Positions 15,508 to 25,081 of a stretch of DNA of 64,000 bases are shown one piece after another (position 1 is the first letter of the stretch; every line of letters starts with the position of its first letter). Source of the DNA: Leptothoe kymatousa TAU-MAC 1615. Its GTDB lineage: Bacteria > Cyanobacteriota > Cyanobacteriia > Phormidesmidales > Phormidesmidaceae. The stretch lies in the NCBI RefSeq assembly GCF_018739865.1, contig NZ_JADOER010000007.1, forward strand, positions 1 through 64,000, written 5' to 3'. The position numbers were made by a program, and so were the translations under genes. The notes beneath the pieces are model-generated. The model saw nothing but the letters and a program-made list of their open reading frames with translations, searched no databases and had not been told where the DNA came from.

Positions 15508-15811
15508 ACCGCTGAGCACTAATGGAATTAATTAATAAAAAAAACGACGCTGATCGGAAAAATCTAACCTGATCAATCCTTATTCTGCCAAGCCATAGTA
15601 AGACTACCGCCCAACCTAAATCAGCAACAGCAAAAACTAAATATGTAATAGTTCTATATACCTAGGGACACTGGTCAAATCGGATCAATTACCCAGCTTC
15701 CCAAAGCCACCACTGATTTATAAGGATGAAAAAACCAATAAAACTTCCTAAACAGAAGTTTTCCACAGACTAAATCACCCCTAAAACCAGCAAAGCTCAC
15801 AGACCTAACGC

Positions 15812-16036
15812 CTATTCGCCAATAATTTCAGGCTGAGTAAGCTCATCTGACATTTCCACAATAGCCCGCAACACAGGCTTCATGCGCGACTCATCAATAT
15901 TGTCGAACTCTTCGAAACGACGACGCTGAGCCCTGTTAGCCACCTGAACAGTGATCCGATAACGATTAGATGCCGCCTTAATCAGATCCTCAGTACGGCG
16001 CATCATCTGAGTGGTATCAATGGACAGACGCTTCAT
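15812..16036 (-). CDS. rpoZ: RNA polymerase omega subunit
   Basis: The 74-residue product is the cyanobacterial omega subunit, which helps assemble RNA polymerase by binding beta'. [19 protein letters not shown] and the C-terminal [12 protein letters not shown] are diagnostic of the cyanobacterial version. The start is the ATG at 16036, with GAGG eight bases upstream; a TTG directly before it is not needed. It is divergent from the methyltransferase gene at 16282. Confidence 0.95.
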   Translation of the reverse strand: MKRLSIDTTQMMRRTEDLIKAASNRYRITVQVANRAQRRRFEEFDNIDESRMKPVLRAIVEMSDELTQPEIIGE

Positions 16037-16281
16037 CAAGTAATCCTCTGTGGGTAGTTCTTCAGAACCTATCCATACTAGCGCAGCTTTTCACGAATAT
16101 TAGGGACCCAGGTCACCGTCGCTGACTTTCCTTTTTTCTCTCAAGACTTTTACAATAATTCACAAACCGATCAGCCAGCCTCTACCCATAAAGCAAATCA
16201 CTATGCATGGCTGTGGTGTTTCCAACCCCTAGCTGGCTAAAGGCTACGCCCTTTCCTCCCAATTTTTCATCCATCAGCACT

Positions 16282-17331
16282 ATGCCAGATACATTGACAA
16301 AACTCGCTTACCAAACCTTTCAGCAAAGCAAACAAGCCTTTGGCTATACCCACAAAACCCTGATTAATCGCCTACGGGAAGTAGTGGCCCCCGGCTCATC
16401 CAATACCAACACAGTTGCCATCCCCCCCGAAACCCTAGCCCTGCTCAAGCAACGCCTTGATGCCCTAGTGGAAACCGACTGGGAAGAGGCCGAAGCAGGT
16501 ACCTACCCCACCAGTTTGCTCTTCGACAATCCATGGGACGACTTTTTCAAGTACTACCCCATGGTGGTGTTAGATACCCCAAGCGTATGGGAGCGCTCCG
16601 CCAACAAGGAGTATCAGAAATTTTCCCAAGGGATCGACACCACCGAGTATCCCAGTTACTACATCCAAAACTTCCACCACCAAACTGACGGCTACCTTAG
16701 CGAGATGTCGGCCAATCTCTATGACCTACAGGTGGAGCTGCTGTTCAATGGATCAGCGGATGCCATGCGCCGCCGAATTTTAGCCCCCCTCAAGCACCAC
16801 ATTGATGGATTATCAGTGTCCACAGCCAAGATTTTAGACGTGGCCTGTGGTACGGGACGCACCCTAAAAATGATCCGTGACACCCTGCCCAAGACATCAC
16901 TCCATGGGGTAGATCTCTCCCCCACCTACCTGCGTAAAGCCAATGAACTGCTCACCAAGGAGCCGGGCACCCTCCCCCAGTTGATCCAGACCAACGCGGA
17001 AAAGTTACCCTACCTGGATAACTATTTTGAAGCCACAGTGAGTGTATTCCTCTTCCATGAACTGCCTGGGGAAGTGCGACAAACCGTAATCGATGAATGC
17101 TACCGTGTCACCCAACCCGGCGGTATTTTCATTATCTGCGATTCAATCCAGCAGGTTGATAACCCTGAATTTACCCCCATGATGGAAAACTTTCCCACGG
17201 TGTTCCATGAGCCCTACTACCGCCATTACAGCACCGACGACATGCAAGCTCGCCTAGAAACCGCAGGCTTCCACAACATTGAAATTTCTAACCACTTTAT
17301 GAGCAAATACTGGGTCGCCAAGAAAGCCTAA
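16282..17331 (+). CDS. Class I SAM-dependent methyltransferase
   Basis: The 349-residue protein has a conserved N-terminal region (about 170 residues with LLFDNPWDDFFKYYPMV and NFHHQTDGYLS, typical of a cyanobacterial methyltransferase family) followed by a Rossmann methyltransferase core. Motif I is ILDVACGTGRTL, and later motifs include LHGVDLSPTYLRKA and a Gly-rich RVTQPGGIFIICD. The substrate is not known. I take the ATG at 16282, because upstream residues to 16207 look like untranslated leader. It lies between rpoZ and fbaA and ends at a bidirectional terminator. Confidence 0.88.
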   Translation: MPDTLTKLAYQTFQQSKQAFGYTHKTLINRLREVVAPGSSNTNTVAIPPETLALLKQRLDALVETDWEEAEAGTYPTSLLFDNPWDDFFKYYPMVVLDTPSVWERSANKEYQKFSQGIDTTEYPSYYIQNFHHQTDGYLSEMSANLYDLQVELLFNGSADAMRRRILAPLKHHIDGLSVSTAKILDVACGTGRTLKMIRDTLPKTSLHGVDLSPTYLRKANELLTKEPGTLPQLIQTNAEKLPYLDNYFEATVSVFLFHELPGEVRQTVIDECYRVTQPGGIFIICDSIQQVDNPEFTPMMENFPTVFHEPYYRHYSTDDMQARLETAGFHNIEISNHFMSKYWVAKKA

Positions 17332-17403
17332 GGAGTTATGAAGTCGAAATTCAGAACGCCTTACTAGCTTCCGACTTGGCTTTCGCACTATCTAACCAAA
17401 CAA

Positions 17404-17438
17404 AAAGGGGTTTCTGACGATTGGTCAGAAACCCCTTT
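17404..17438. terminator. Bidirectional terminator between methyltransferase and fbaA
   Basis: AAAGGGGTTTCTGAC at 17404-17418 is the exact complement of GTCAGAAACCCCTTT at 17424-17438, with a five-base loop. The A/T ends give a U tract on both strands, so it serves both convergent genes. A second hairpin (AATGCTTCAG/CTGAAGCATT, 17456-17479) lies between it and the fbaA stop codon. Confidence 0.9.
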
Positions 17439-17487
17439 AAACTTATGCAACTAATAATGCTTCAGAAGTCTGAAGCATTGCTGAAAC

Positions 17488-18561
17488 TTAAGCAGTCACA
17501 GCAACCTTAGCGTCAAGTTCACCATTGGAGTACTTAGCAGCGAAGATATCAACACCAACCTGCTTAATCTTGGAAGCGTTACCAGCAGTACCAAACGCTT
17601 CATAGCGAGAGGAACATACTTGCTTCATGTACTTGATGGAAGGCTTGAGGAAGTGGCGAGGATCGAAGTTAGAAGGATCCTTCATAGCCGCTTCGCGGAT
17701 AGCAGCCGTAATCGCCAAACGGTTATCAGTATCGATGTTCACCTTACGAACACCACTCTTGATACCCTTCTGAATTTCTTCAACGGGTACACCGTAGGTC
17801 TCAGGAATCTGACCACCGTACTGGTTGATCATCTCTAGCCACTCCTGGGGAACGGAAGAAGAACCGTGCATTACCAGGTGAGTGTTAGGCAGACGCTTAT
17901 GAATTTCTTCAATGCGGCTAATGGCTAGAATTTCACCAGTGGGCTTACGGGTGAACTTGTAAGCACCGTGGCTAGTACCAATAGCAACCGCTAGGGCATC
18001 AACCTGAGTTTGCTCTACGAACTGTACAGCTTCATCAGGATCAGTCAGTAGCTGATCCTTGCTGAGAGTACCTTCGAAACCGTGGCCATCTTCGGCTTCA
18101 CCTTGACCAGTCTCTAAGGAACCTAGGCAACCTAGTTCACCTTCAACACTGGCACCGATGGAGTGAGCGACCTTAACCACTTCAGCAGTGACGTTAACGT
18201 TGTACTCAAAGCTAGCGGGAGTCTTGGCATCCGCCTCGAGGGAGCCATCCATCATTACGCTAGTAAAGCCGTTGCGGATTGCAGAATAGCAAGTCGCAGG
18301 GCTATTACCGTGGTCCTGGTGCATTACAACAGGAATGTGAGGATAAGTCTCGATAGCCGCCAAGACTAGGTGGCGCAAGAAATTCTCACCAGCGTACTTA
18401 CGGGCACCGCGGGAAGCCTGCAAAATCACAGGACTATCGGTTTCGTCAGCAGCCTGCATGATTGACAGGATCTGCTCCATATTATTTACGTTGTAAGCGG
18501 GAATGCCGTAGCCGTTTTCAGCGGCATGATCCAGCAAGAGCCGCATAGGTACAAGCGCCAT
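17488..18561 (-). CDS. fbaA: Class II fructose-bisphosphate aldolase
   Basis: This zinc enzyme joins dihydroxyacetone phosphate with glyceraldehyde 3-phosphate or erythrose 4-phosphate, and serves the Calvin cycle, gluconeogenesis and glycolysis. The 357 residues match the Calvin-cycle subtype: [10 protein letters not shown] with metal ligand and catalytic region, [33 protein letters not shown], and [15 protein letters not shown] strong AGGAGG precedes the ATG by seven bases, which settles the start and suggests high expression. A terminator lies downstream. Confidence 0.97.
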   Translation of the reverse strand: MALVPMRLLLDHAAENGYGIPAYNVNNMEQILSIMQAADETDSPVILQASRGARKYAGENFLRHLVLAAIETYPHIPVVMHQDHGNSPATCYSAIRNGFTSVMMDGSLEADAKTPASFEYNVNVTAEVVKVAHSIGASVEGELGCLGSLETGQGEAEDGHGFEGTLSKDQLLTDPDEAVQFVEQTQVDALAVAIGTSHGAYKFTRKPTGEILAISRIEEIHKRLPNTHLVMHGSSSVPQEWLEMINQYGGQIPETYGVPVEEIQKGIKSGVRKVNIDTDNRLAITAAIREAAMKDPSNFDPRHFLKPSIKYMKQVCSSRYEAFGTAGNASKIKQVGVDIFAAKYSNGELDAKVAVTA

Positions 18562-18797
18562 ATAAATCCTCCTAGTACTTTTCGCCGTTTTGGCAGCTTC
18601 AATTAAAGGGTCGAATAGGTATCCCTACTCATCAATCTTAGGTCACAACCCCGAACTTATGACGAGTTGTTTCTGAAACCTGGTTATTTTATTAAGGATA
18701 TCAGCATCCATGCTATAGCTTTGTGGAATAGATGACATCTCTGACAGCCAGGACTATCCCACGTTTGGAATATTAAAATTTTCAAAAAAAATAAATA

Positions 18798-18869
18798 TGG
18801 GTCGCCTGGGATTCGAACCCAGGACCAATCGGTTAAAAGCCGAGTGCTCTACCGCTGAGCTAGCAACCC
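18798..18869 (-). tRNA. tRNA-Lys (UUU)
   Basis: The 72-nt minus-strand gene begins GGGTTGC and ends GCGACCC plus discriminator A, without encoded CCA. The D arm reads AGCTCAGCGGTAGAGC, the anticodon loop CTTTTAA has anticodon TTT, and the T arm contains GGTTCGAATCC. Confidence 0.97.
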
Positions 18870-19005
18870 GTGAAGAGAAACGTTTCTCAAACACAGTTAT
18901 TGAATATAACAGATAGTTCCCTATTTTCGACGAAAATATTTTTTTCTTTTTCGTCCATCGGCCATGGCCACAAGATACCCATGACGTGCATTTGGGGAAA
19001 TTTAC

Positions 19006-19230
19006 TTAGCTGGGCACCCGATCAATGTAGCGCCCATCGATGAGAAACGCTCCGCGTTCAAAGCGTACGGCCCAGTAACCACCAAGCTTTTGCTCTAAGA
19101 TGGTGCCCCGCTCGCCCAGGGTGACAAGATCGGGAGGCCGCAGCATCGGCATGGGATCCGCTGTTTTGAGATAGGGGGGCTGGGTCGTAACGGTGACGAC
19201 ATCGCCCACCGCAAATAATTTATCGGCCAT
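19006..19230 (-). CDS. sipA: SipA / DUF3148 family regulator
   Basis: The 74-residue beta-rich protein matches SipA, a small cyanobacterial protein known to bind the histidine kinase NblS (Hik33) and modulate stress and high-light responses. The family core is visible as VGDVVTVTTQPPYLKTADPM followed by MLRPPDLVTLGERG and GGYWAVRFERGAFL. Its length is normal. It stands alone between tRNA-Lys and the K+ channel gene; about 285 bp upstream carries no gene. Confidence 0.9.
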   Translation of the reverse strand: MADKLFAVGDVVTVTTQPPYLKTADPMPMLRPPDLVTLGERGTILEQKLGGYWAVRFERGAFLIDGRYIDRVPS

Positions 19231-19515
19231 AGGTCTAGGAGCGTCAAAACTCTGTTTACATTAACCCATCGCATCTGTGAAAAGCAGACATCTATCAATC
19301 CTTCAACCTGGCTGCTCGGCCAGCAGAGCCTGCATAAATGCTGATCGCGGTTGAATGCCCTATTCTGGCTTGCTGCCTAATCAGGCTTGCCTAGGTGGTT
19401 AAGGTATAGTCATTGAGGTTCATTGGCGGTCTGACGGTGCAATCTGTTAAGTGACAATGACCAACAGCTTTGACAGCAATGGCCCAAAGCGGCCTTTGAA
19501 AAATTTTGACTGCGT

Positions 19516-20331
19516 ATGGTGAGAGGGCTACTGGATAAAGAGTTGAGGGCACGCATACGCGCTGAACTTGAAGACGCGGAAACGGTTTTGGGGTTGGGCA
19601 TAAATATTGCGATCGCAGCCCTAATCCTACTTTCAGCGGGCTTATTCGTCGCCGAGACCTATCCCCTAGCCCCATCGACGCACGCCGTACTCACCCTATT
19701 CGACAGCCTGATTTTGGTCGCGTTCGCCCTAGAATATGCCGTCCGACTGTGGGCCGCTGACCGACCGCTACGCTATCTGATCAGCCCCTATGCCATCGTT
19801 GACCTGGTCGCCATTTTGCCGGTGTTGACCGGCCTGTTCGACACCCGTGCCCTACGCCTGATCCGCTGGCTACGCATTCTCAAACTCGCCCGATTTCTAG
19901 AAGAAGATCGCTGGCTGGGGCGTGAAGGACTGATCATTGCCCGCATCATTTTCACCCTATTTGCCATTGTCTTTATCTATTCAGGCGCCATTTACCAAGT
20001 CGAACATCCCATCGCCCCCGATGTCTTCACCAGTTTCCTAGACGCCATGTACTTTGCCGTCGTCACCATGACCACCGTCGGCTATGGCGACGTTATTCCA
20101 GTGTCAGAAGCTGGGCGCACCCTCACGGTGATGATGATTTTGACCGGCATTGCCCTGATTCCTAGCCAAGTGGGCAGCTTAATCACCAATATCAACCGCC
20201 TGCAAACCATTAACACCATTCGCTGCCATAGCTGTGGACTCTCCAGCCATGAAACCGATGCCCTCTATTGCAAGCGATGTGGCACCAAGCTGCCAGACTC
20301 CCCAGAGCCACCGGCCACAAACCACAACTAG
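19516..20331 (+). CDS. Voltage-gated-type K+ channel with C-terminal zinc ribbon
   Basis: The 271-residue protein is a six-helix ion channel. S1-S3 lie in about residues 30-115, and an arginine-rich S4 reads RALRLIRWLRILKLARF. The pore contains the K+ selectivity filter TVGYGD. After S6 (GRTLTVMMILTGIALIPSQVG) a short cytoplasmic tail ends in a zinc-ribbon-like C-x2-C-x11-C-x2-C (CHSC...CKRC). It should conduct K+ across the plasma or thylakoid membrane. The gene overlaps the convergent gene by 4 bp at the stop codons. Confidence 0.93.
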   Translation: MVRGLLDKELRARIRAELEDAETVLGLGINIAIAALILLSAGLFVAETYPLAPSTHAVLTLFDSLILVAFALEYAVRLWAADRPLRYLISPYAIVDLVAILPVLTGLFDTRALRLIRWLRILKLARFLEEDRWLGREGLIIARIIFTLFAIVFIYSGAIYQVEHPIAPDVFTSFLDAMYFAVVTMTTVGYGDVIPVSEAGRTLTVMMILTGIALIPSQVGSLITNINRLQTINTIRCHSCGLSSHETDALYCKRCGTKLPDSPEPPATNHN

Positions 20332-20813
20332 GCCAAGCCCTGAAATGCATTGGCCACCAACCGTTGAGCTTTTTTATCCAAGGCAATCCAATCCACGTCG
20401 CCCTGTTGCAAATCCAGCAAACTAGTATCCACCGTCATGGGATCGGAGCTATCCTCCGCCACACTGCATAGCCGATAGCACAGTTGCCACAAATTGATTT
20501 CCTGCTGGGCGTCTTGCTTCGTTAAACACAGCACATAGATATGCTCTGGAGTAGGTAGTTGAGCCAAGGTGCGCTGAATTTGATCATGCTCTTCTGGCGT
20601 AGCCGTTTCCAGCATTTCTTGGAGCGCCAAATATTGCTGCTTTTGCTCAGCCGTTGCCTCAGCGGGCCAACGCATATCATCACGATAGCGGCCCTGCCAA
20701 TCCGAATCGTCTAACTGCTTGCGGATATTATCAATAATCCGAATCAGGGCAGGCTGCATCAATGCCTGGGCATAGCGCTGATCTTGGGCAGTGGCAAACT
20801 GGGGCATGGTCAA
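20328..20813 (-). CDS. Conserved-looking hypothetical protein
   Basis: I do not recognise the family of this 161-residue soluble protein. It is acidic, Gln-rich and predicted mostly helical, with RIIDNIRKQLDDSDWQGRYRDDMRWP near residues 24-50 and IYVLCLTKQDAQQEINLWQLCYRL near 92-115. A second Met at residue 3 could also start it. Its stop codon overlaps that of the convergent K+ channel gene. It lies 68 bp downstream of the kinase gene on the same strand, so the two may share a transcript. Confidence 0.7.
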   Translation of the reverse strand: MTMPQFATAQDQRYAQALMQPALIRIIDNIRKQLDDSDWQGRYRDDMRWPAEATAEQKQQYLALQEMLETATPEEHDQIQRTLAQLPTPEHIYVLCLTKQDAQQEINLWQLCYRLCSVAEDSSDPMTVDTSLLDLQQGDVDWIALDKKAQRLVANAFQGLA

Positions 20814-20881
20814 GCCAATACGGGTACAGGTTTCCTCAGTTTACGGGAACTGTGTGCGCCCGAGGATGGATCCCCCAATCC

Positions 20882-22375
20882 TTAAACGGCCCCTCTCCTG
20901 GAGACAGACTGCCGTAACCAAAGCTGTAAAATATCGTTGACCCAACGCATCTCAGACTGCTTCACCCCCAAGGATGGCCCCCAGAGAGCGTAGTCTAATC
21001 GCCCCACATCTGTGCGATTACGACGCAACCAGAAGGTAATGGTGGAGCTCCCAGGCTGCATATCAATATCGACAATGTCACGCTTGTACGCATTCACTTG
21101 ATACGTCACTGGACGATGGGGAAATCGCTTACCCAACAGGATGATGTCAGGCAATAGCTGAATGCTGATCTGCTGGAACAAGGCATTACCCATGCGGCCT
21201 AAGCCCCGTAGGCTCCACCACCCCATCCAGCCCAGCCAACCTACGCTCACAACGGCGGCCATCAATCGCTGCCAAAGTAGCAAATGAGGCCATAGCAATA
21301 GGAGTCCTTGGCCAACCATAACCAGACTGATTAAGGCCCCAACGGTTTGCAGCAAGGCCAAGCCAAAGCGACGATTTTTCCACCCCAAGGGTGGAAACAC
21401 CACCTCTAAGGTTTGACTATATTCAAAGATTTTGAGCTGGGTATCGGTGGGAGCCATGGACTCCACCAGTGCCCGCTGCCAACGATGGGTAACACTACTC
21501 AGAAAAAGACGGTTAGACGGAGCAAAAATCTGATCGGCCTGCTCTAACCCATGTAGTGCCGACTGGGCCGACTGCGGACGCTTATGCTGTTTTGGCTGAG
21601 TCAACCATCGTAGCCAAGCTTTGATGGGGCGACTCATGTGGCCCAGCTCTTGGCTAAACAGAATGCGGACCCCTCGCTGGGGTAACGAAGACGGGTGTTG
21701 TCCCGTAGCGATATGAATTAGGGTGGCCCCTAAACTATACAAATCAGTTGCCGGAACAGCCCTATCCCCCAATTGTTCCGATGGACGATATCCCGGCGTT
21801 CCTGAAATCATAATCGGTTCGTCAGCCACCGTCTGCGTCGCGCCAGCAGACTGCACTAAGCCAAAATCGACTAGATATACTTTACCCAAAGGGTTTCCAG
21901 GGACAGGGCTGAGCACTAAACTACTGGGCTTAATATCTCGATGAATAACAACGGGCTGTTGTTGATGGAGATAGTCAAGAATTTGTAGAACTTGATGGGC
22001 AATTTCTCTCACCTCATGCTCAGTGAATGAGCGATGAGAATTGATTAGGGAGTAGAACGATTGACCTGGGACATAGGCTTGCACCAACATCAGCCCGTTA
22101 TAGCCATGCTCGTGGATTTCAAAGCTATCTAAGTACGCGGGAATAGACCCATGGTTAAGCCGCTTTAAGACTAAAATCTCTTGATGAAAGCGCTTAATAT
22201 CTACCGGCTGGATTGGATCATCAAAACACAGGTACTTGATAACAATTTGTTGCTTTTGACTATGGTCATATCCCAGTAACGTTCTGCGCCCCAGGCGGAT
22301 ACCCAGGGTCTGTTGAATACTGTAGCGATCGCACAGCTGCAGCGGCGTCTGTTGTAAAGCGCTAGGGGTTGCCAT
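20882..22375 (-). CDS. Serine/threonine protein kinase with C-terminal membrane segments
   Basis: The 497-residue protein begins with a Hanks-type kinase domain (about residues 15-275). Readable motifs are the Lys of IVIKYL near 47, the alphaC Glu in FHQEILVLKRL, HRDIKPSS near 142, VDFGLV near 170, and SGTPGYRPSEQ. The usual Asn of HRDxKxxN is replaced by Ser and the Gly loop is weak, so activity may be low. Two hydrophobic helices lie at about 335-390 (ALLQTVGALISLVMVG and MAAVVSVGWLGWMGWW), followed by a beta-rich C-terminal region. It is divergent from argC. The target is unknown. Confidence 0.9.
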   Translation of the reverse strand: MATPSALQQTPLQLCDRYSIQQTLGIRLGRRTLLGYDHSQKQQIVIKYLCFDDPIQPVDIKRFHQEILVLKRLNHGSIPAYLDSFEIHEHGYNGLMLVQAYVPGQSFYSLINSHRSFTEHEVREIAHQVLQILDYLHQQQPVVIHRDIKPSSLVLSPVPGNPLGKVYLVDFGLVQSAGATQTVADEPIMISGTPGYRPSEQLGDRAVPATDLYSLGATLIHIATGQHPSSLPQRGVRILFSQELGHMSRPIKAWLRWLTQPKQHKRPQSAQSALHGLEQADQIFAPSNRLFLSSVTHRWQRALVESMAPTDTQLKIFEYSQTLEVVFPPLGWKNRRFGLALLQTVGALISLVMVGQGLLLLWPHLLLWQRLMAAVVSVGWLGWMGWWSLRGLGRMGNALFQQISIQLLPDIILLGKRFPHRPVTYQVNAYKRDIVDIDMQPGSSTITFWLRRNRTDVGRLDYALWGPSLGVKQSEMRWVNDILQLWLRQSVSRRGAV

Positions 22376-22550
22376 TGAGTCGTTGAAGAAATATCCGTGT
22401 CATTCATCAGAGTGCCCGCTTCCCAAGCCTAGGTAGCGAAGCAAGTCCCTAATTAAAAGAACAAACCTAGAAGATTCAAAACAGGAAAATAAAGAGGCAA
22501 TATAGAATAACAAGCAAAGTTTATTCAACGACACTCACGGGAGTTACCAC

Positions 22551-23513
22551 ATGGATCAGCCCAGGGTTTTTATTGATGGGGAAGCAGGCACCACCGGGCT
22601 GCAAATCTATACACGCCTGGCTCAACGGCAGGATGTCACCGTTGTCAGCATTGATCCAACCAAGCGCAAAGATGTGGCAGAACGGGCGCGCATGATCGAT
22701 TCCGTGGATATTGCTATTCTGTGTTTACCCGACGCAGCCGCCCAAGAAGTGGTCTCCCTAGTCTCGGCCCCAACCGTCAAAATATTGGATGCTAGCACCG
22801 CCCACCGCACCGATCCAGACTGGGTTTATGGTTTTCCAGAAATGCAGACCGACCAGCGGCAGGCCATTGCCAAAGCTCACCGGGTCAGCAACCCAGGCTG
22901 TTATCCCACTGGTTTTTTAGCCGCGATGAAACCGTTGGTCAGCACTGGCATTATTCCGGCTAGCTTTCCAGTCACCCTCAATGCAATTTCTGGTTATTCG
23001 GGGGGTGGCCGGAAACTGATTGAAACCTATGCCACCTATGAAGACGCCACAGAACCCGATTACCCCTATGGGGTATATGGCCTTTCCTTTGGCCATAAGC
23101 ATGTCCAGGAAATGACCCATTACTCTGGCCTCAGCCATGCCCCCATGTTTTTACCGGCCGTCGGCGCCTTTGAGAAAGGCATGCTGGTCCAAATCCCCCT
23201 ACCGTTATGGACCCTAGAACAACCGCCCACAGGTGAACGGCTCTGGGAGACCCTAGCCAACTACTACACCGATGAACCCTTTATCCAGGTACACAACCTC
23301 AGCGATACGAACCAGCTGCGCGATCTAAAGTTCCTAGATACCAAAGCCGCCAACGGCACCAATCAAGTAGAACTGTTTGTCTTCGCCAATGACGCTACTC
23401 AAGAAGCCCTGGTAGCCGCCAGATTAGACAACCTCGGCAAAGGCGCATCCGGGGCTGCTGTGCAAAATATGAACATCATGCTCGGCCTCCCTGAAAAAAC
23501 CGGCCTGGTTTAG
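22551..23513 (+). CDS. argC: N-acetyl-gamma-glutamyl-phosphate reductase, short (type 2) form
   Basis: This NADPH-dependent reductase makes N-acetylglutamate semialdehyde, the third step of arginine synthesis. At 320 residues it matches the shorter type 2 family. The N-terminus has the nucleotide-binding stretch FIDGEAGTTGLQIYTRL, the catalytic Cys is C117 in SNPGCYPTGF, and AISGYSGGGRKLIE and FGHKHVQEM are typical. Full length, ATG start. It is monocistronic here, with the kinase gene divergent upstream. Confidence 0.95.
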   Translation: MDQPRVFIDGEAGTTGLQIYTRLAQRQDVTVVSIDPTKRKDVAERARMIDSVDIAILCLPDAAAQEVVSLVSAPTVKILDASTAHRTDPDWVYGFPEMQTDQRQAIAKAHRVSNPGCYPTGFLAAMKPLVSTGIIPASFPVTLNAISGYSGGGRKLIETYATYEDATEPDYPYGVYGLSFGHKHVQEMTHYSGLSHAPMFLPAVGAFEKGMLVQIPLPLWTLEQPPTGERLWETLANYYTDEPFIQVHNLSDTNQLRDLKFLDTKAANGTNQVELFVFANDATQEALVAARLDNLGKGASGAAVQNMNIMLGLPEKTGLV

Positions 23514-23584
23514 GCAGTCATCCATCGAAAAACACACCTCACCAGCCCATCACCTAGACCCTCGTCACCCCTAAAACCAAGCCG

Positions 23585-23619
23585 AAAAAAAAGGGGATAG
23601 TCCCCGTTGAACTATCCCC
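23585..23619 (-). terminator. Minus-strand rho-independent terminator
   Basis: A 9-bp perfect stem is followed by eight consecutive T residues on the minus strand. No minus-strand protein gene precedes it, which argues for a non-coding transcript. It could also serve argC on the plus strand, although there the T tract is missing. Confidence 0.85.
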
Positions 23620-23873
23620 TCCAAGAGACTTATTCCCACTGTAGGCAATGCAGACATCGCAAAATTGCGAAGGCTCCGAAGGGAGGTAATGCCCTCCCCC
23701 CATACCCTCATTGCAACAATCTTCTCGTTTCAAAAGAGCGCTGTTGTTATCACTCTCATCTATCGCCACTATGGCTAATGAGTCAACAATTTGAGTAGTA
23801 CCCCCCTGGGTACCATTCGCTAGAGCCACTGAATAGCGTCGGTCTGCGGGCAACTATCCGGATTTTTCTACGT
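23585..23873 (-). ncRNA. Structured minus-strand RNA candidate with strong terminator
   Basis: The 435 bp between argC and the DUF1350 gene holds no convincing protein gene. On the minus strand a TATACA box (23880-23885) would place a start near 23873, and a perfect terminator ends at 23585: GGGGATAGT (23593-23601) with ACTATCCCC (23611-23619) followed by eight T residues. In between are several hairpins, including GGGAGG/CCTCCC, TCGCAA/TTGCGA and GTACC/GGTAC. The size (about 290 nt) and isolation suggest a non-coding RNA; I could not match it to 6S, tmRNA or RNase P. The start is approximate. Confidence 0.45.
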
Positions 23874-23957
23874 CGTCAATGTATAACTTAACAGACATCA
23901 TCTTTAAATCGGCATGCAACGTCTAAAACCTGTAGCGTCTCTATCTGCTTGATATCT

Positions 23958-24977
23958 ATGGTTTGCACTGCATCTCATGTGGCGACCTGCGAATTTCTGC
24001 CCTGCTCCCATAGCTGGGTCGCCGTTCATCCTGAACCAAAAGGTATTATTCAATTTATTGGCGGCGCTCTATTTGGCACATTCCCTACGGTTGCCTATCG
24101 CCACTTTCTCAACAGTCTTTTCGAAGCTGGGTATACGGTTGTAGCATTGCCATTTCGGTTCACCCTGCGTCACTGGGACATTGCTCTCGATTTATTGGAT
24201 GAGCACTATGCAGTCCGTGTCGCCATGGTGGAAACAGCGATTGCCCAGGGCTACGATCCAAGTATTTACTTAGACGCTAAAAACTATGTTTGGATTGGCC
24301 ACAGTTTAGGGTGTAAATATGTGGCGCTACTGGAACTATTAAGCACGCCAAAACATACGTTAGCCAGCTATTTTGAAGCATTGGCCCACCATGAACCAAC
24401 GCTTTGTAAACAGCAACAGAAAATTGAACAGGGCCTGGACAATCTGAGCCAACGGCTACGTTTGTTTGAAAACCAACTGCAACGACTAACGGGCCAACGC
24501 ATTGACTATGGTCGGCCCTCTATCAACCATGAGATATCTTTATTGTTAGCTCCGTCAATTACGGACTTGGATGGAGCTATCCCACTGAAGTCTTTGAATT
24601 TTGTATTTAGTCCATTTATTCAGGTCTATCCTACGGTTGAACAAACCCACCAGCTGATTGAACATAGTCAGCTGTTTACGCTGACCGGTCTGATTCAATT
24701 CGCTCGAGATCGCATTGCCACAACCACCTGCCAAAAGCTAATGCAGGAACAACCCCGCATCCGCCGCAGGCTGCTCAAAGGTAACCATCTAGAGCCCGTC
24801 GGCATCCAAATGGGGCCATTGGTGGTGGATTTTAACCCCATGGATAAGCTGATTCAGCCCATTAAACAGCGGGATCTAGAATCCCAGACCCTGGCCTTGC
24901 TACAGCGACTGCAAAAAAAACGACTCCCCGCCCACCACCAACTAGAGATCCCTAGGCACCATTCCATAGCGGCTTAA
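23958..24977 (+). CDS. DUF1350 family alpha/beta-hydrolase-like protein
   Basis: The 339-residue protein belongs to the cyanobacterial and plastid DUF1350 family, which has an alpha/beta-hydrolase look. PKGIIQFIGGALFGTFP near the N-terminus is characteristic, and the nucleophile elbow is GHSLG with Ser about residue 116. The last 60 residues include RRLLKGNHLEPVG, which may carry the His. No signal peptide or TM segment is evident. I use the ATG at 23958 rather than a TTG three codons earlier. The substrate is unknown. Confidence 0.85.
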   Translation: MVCTASHVATCEFLPCSHSWVAVHPEPKGIIQFIGGALFGTFPTVAYRHFLNSLFEAGYTVVALPFRFTLRHWDIALDLLDEHYAVRVAMVETAIAQGYDPSIYLDAKNYVWIGHSLGCKYVALLELLSTPKHTLASYFEALAHHEPTLCKQQQKIEQGLDNLSQRLRLFENQLQRLTGQRIDYGRPSINHEISLLLAPSITDLDGAIPLKSLNFVFSPFIQVYPTVEQTHQLIEHSQLFTLTGLIQFARDRIATTTCQKLMQEQPRIRRRLLKGNHLEPVGIQMGPLVVDFNPMDKLIQPIKQRDLESQTLALLQRLQKKRLPAHHQLEIPRHHSIAA

Positions 24978-25081
24978 TATCTCAGTCCCTAACCGTAACT
25001 CCCAAAGCCATGGCATGTCCTGTTGGTCCTTCCCGGTAGCCCTTATAATAAACCGTTTAGGCTAGGCACTTATTGGGTTAA

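Noticed and set aside
23554-23853. 99-codon minus-strand frame
   Set aside because: It runs through a perfect terminator hairpin and T8 tract (giving PFFFG near its end), so it would not be fully transcribed; a structured RNA fits better.
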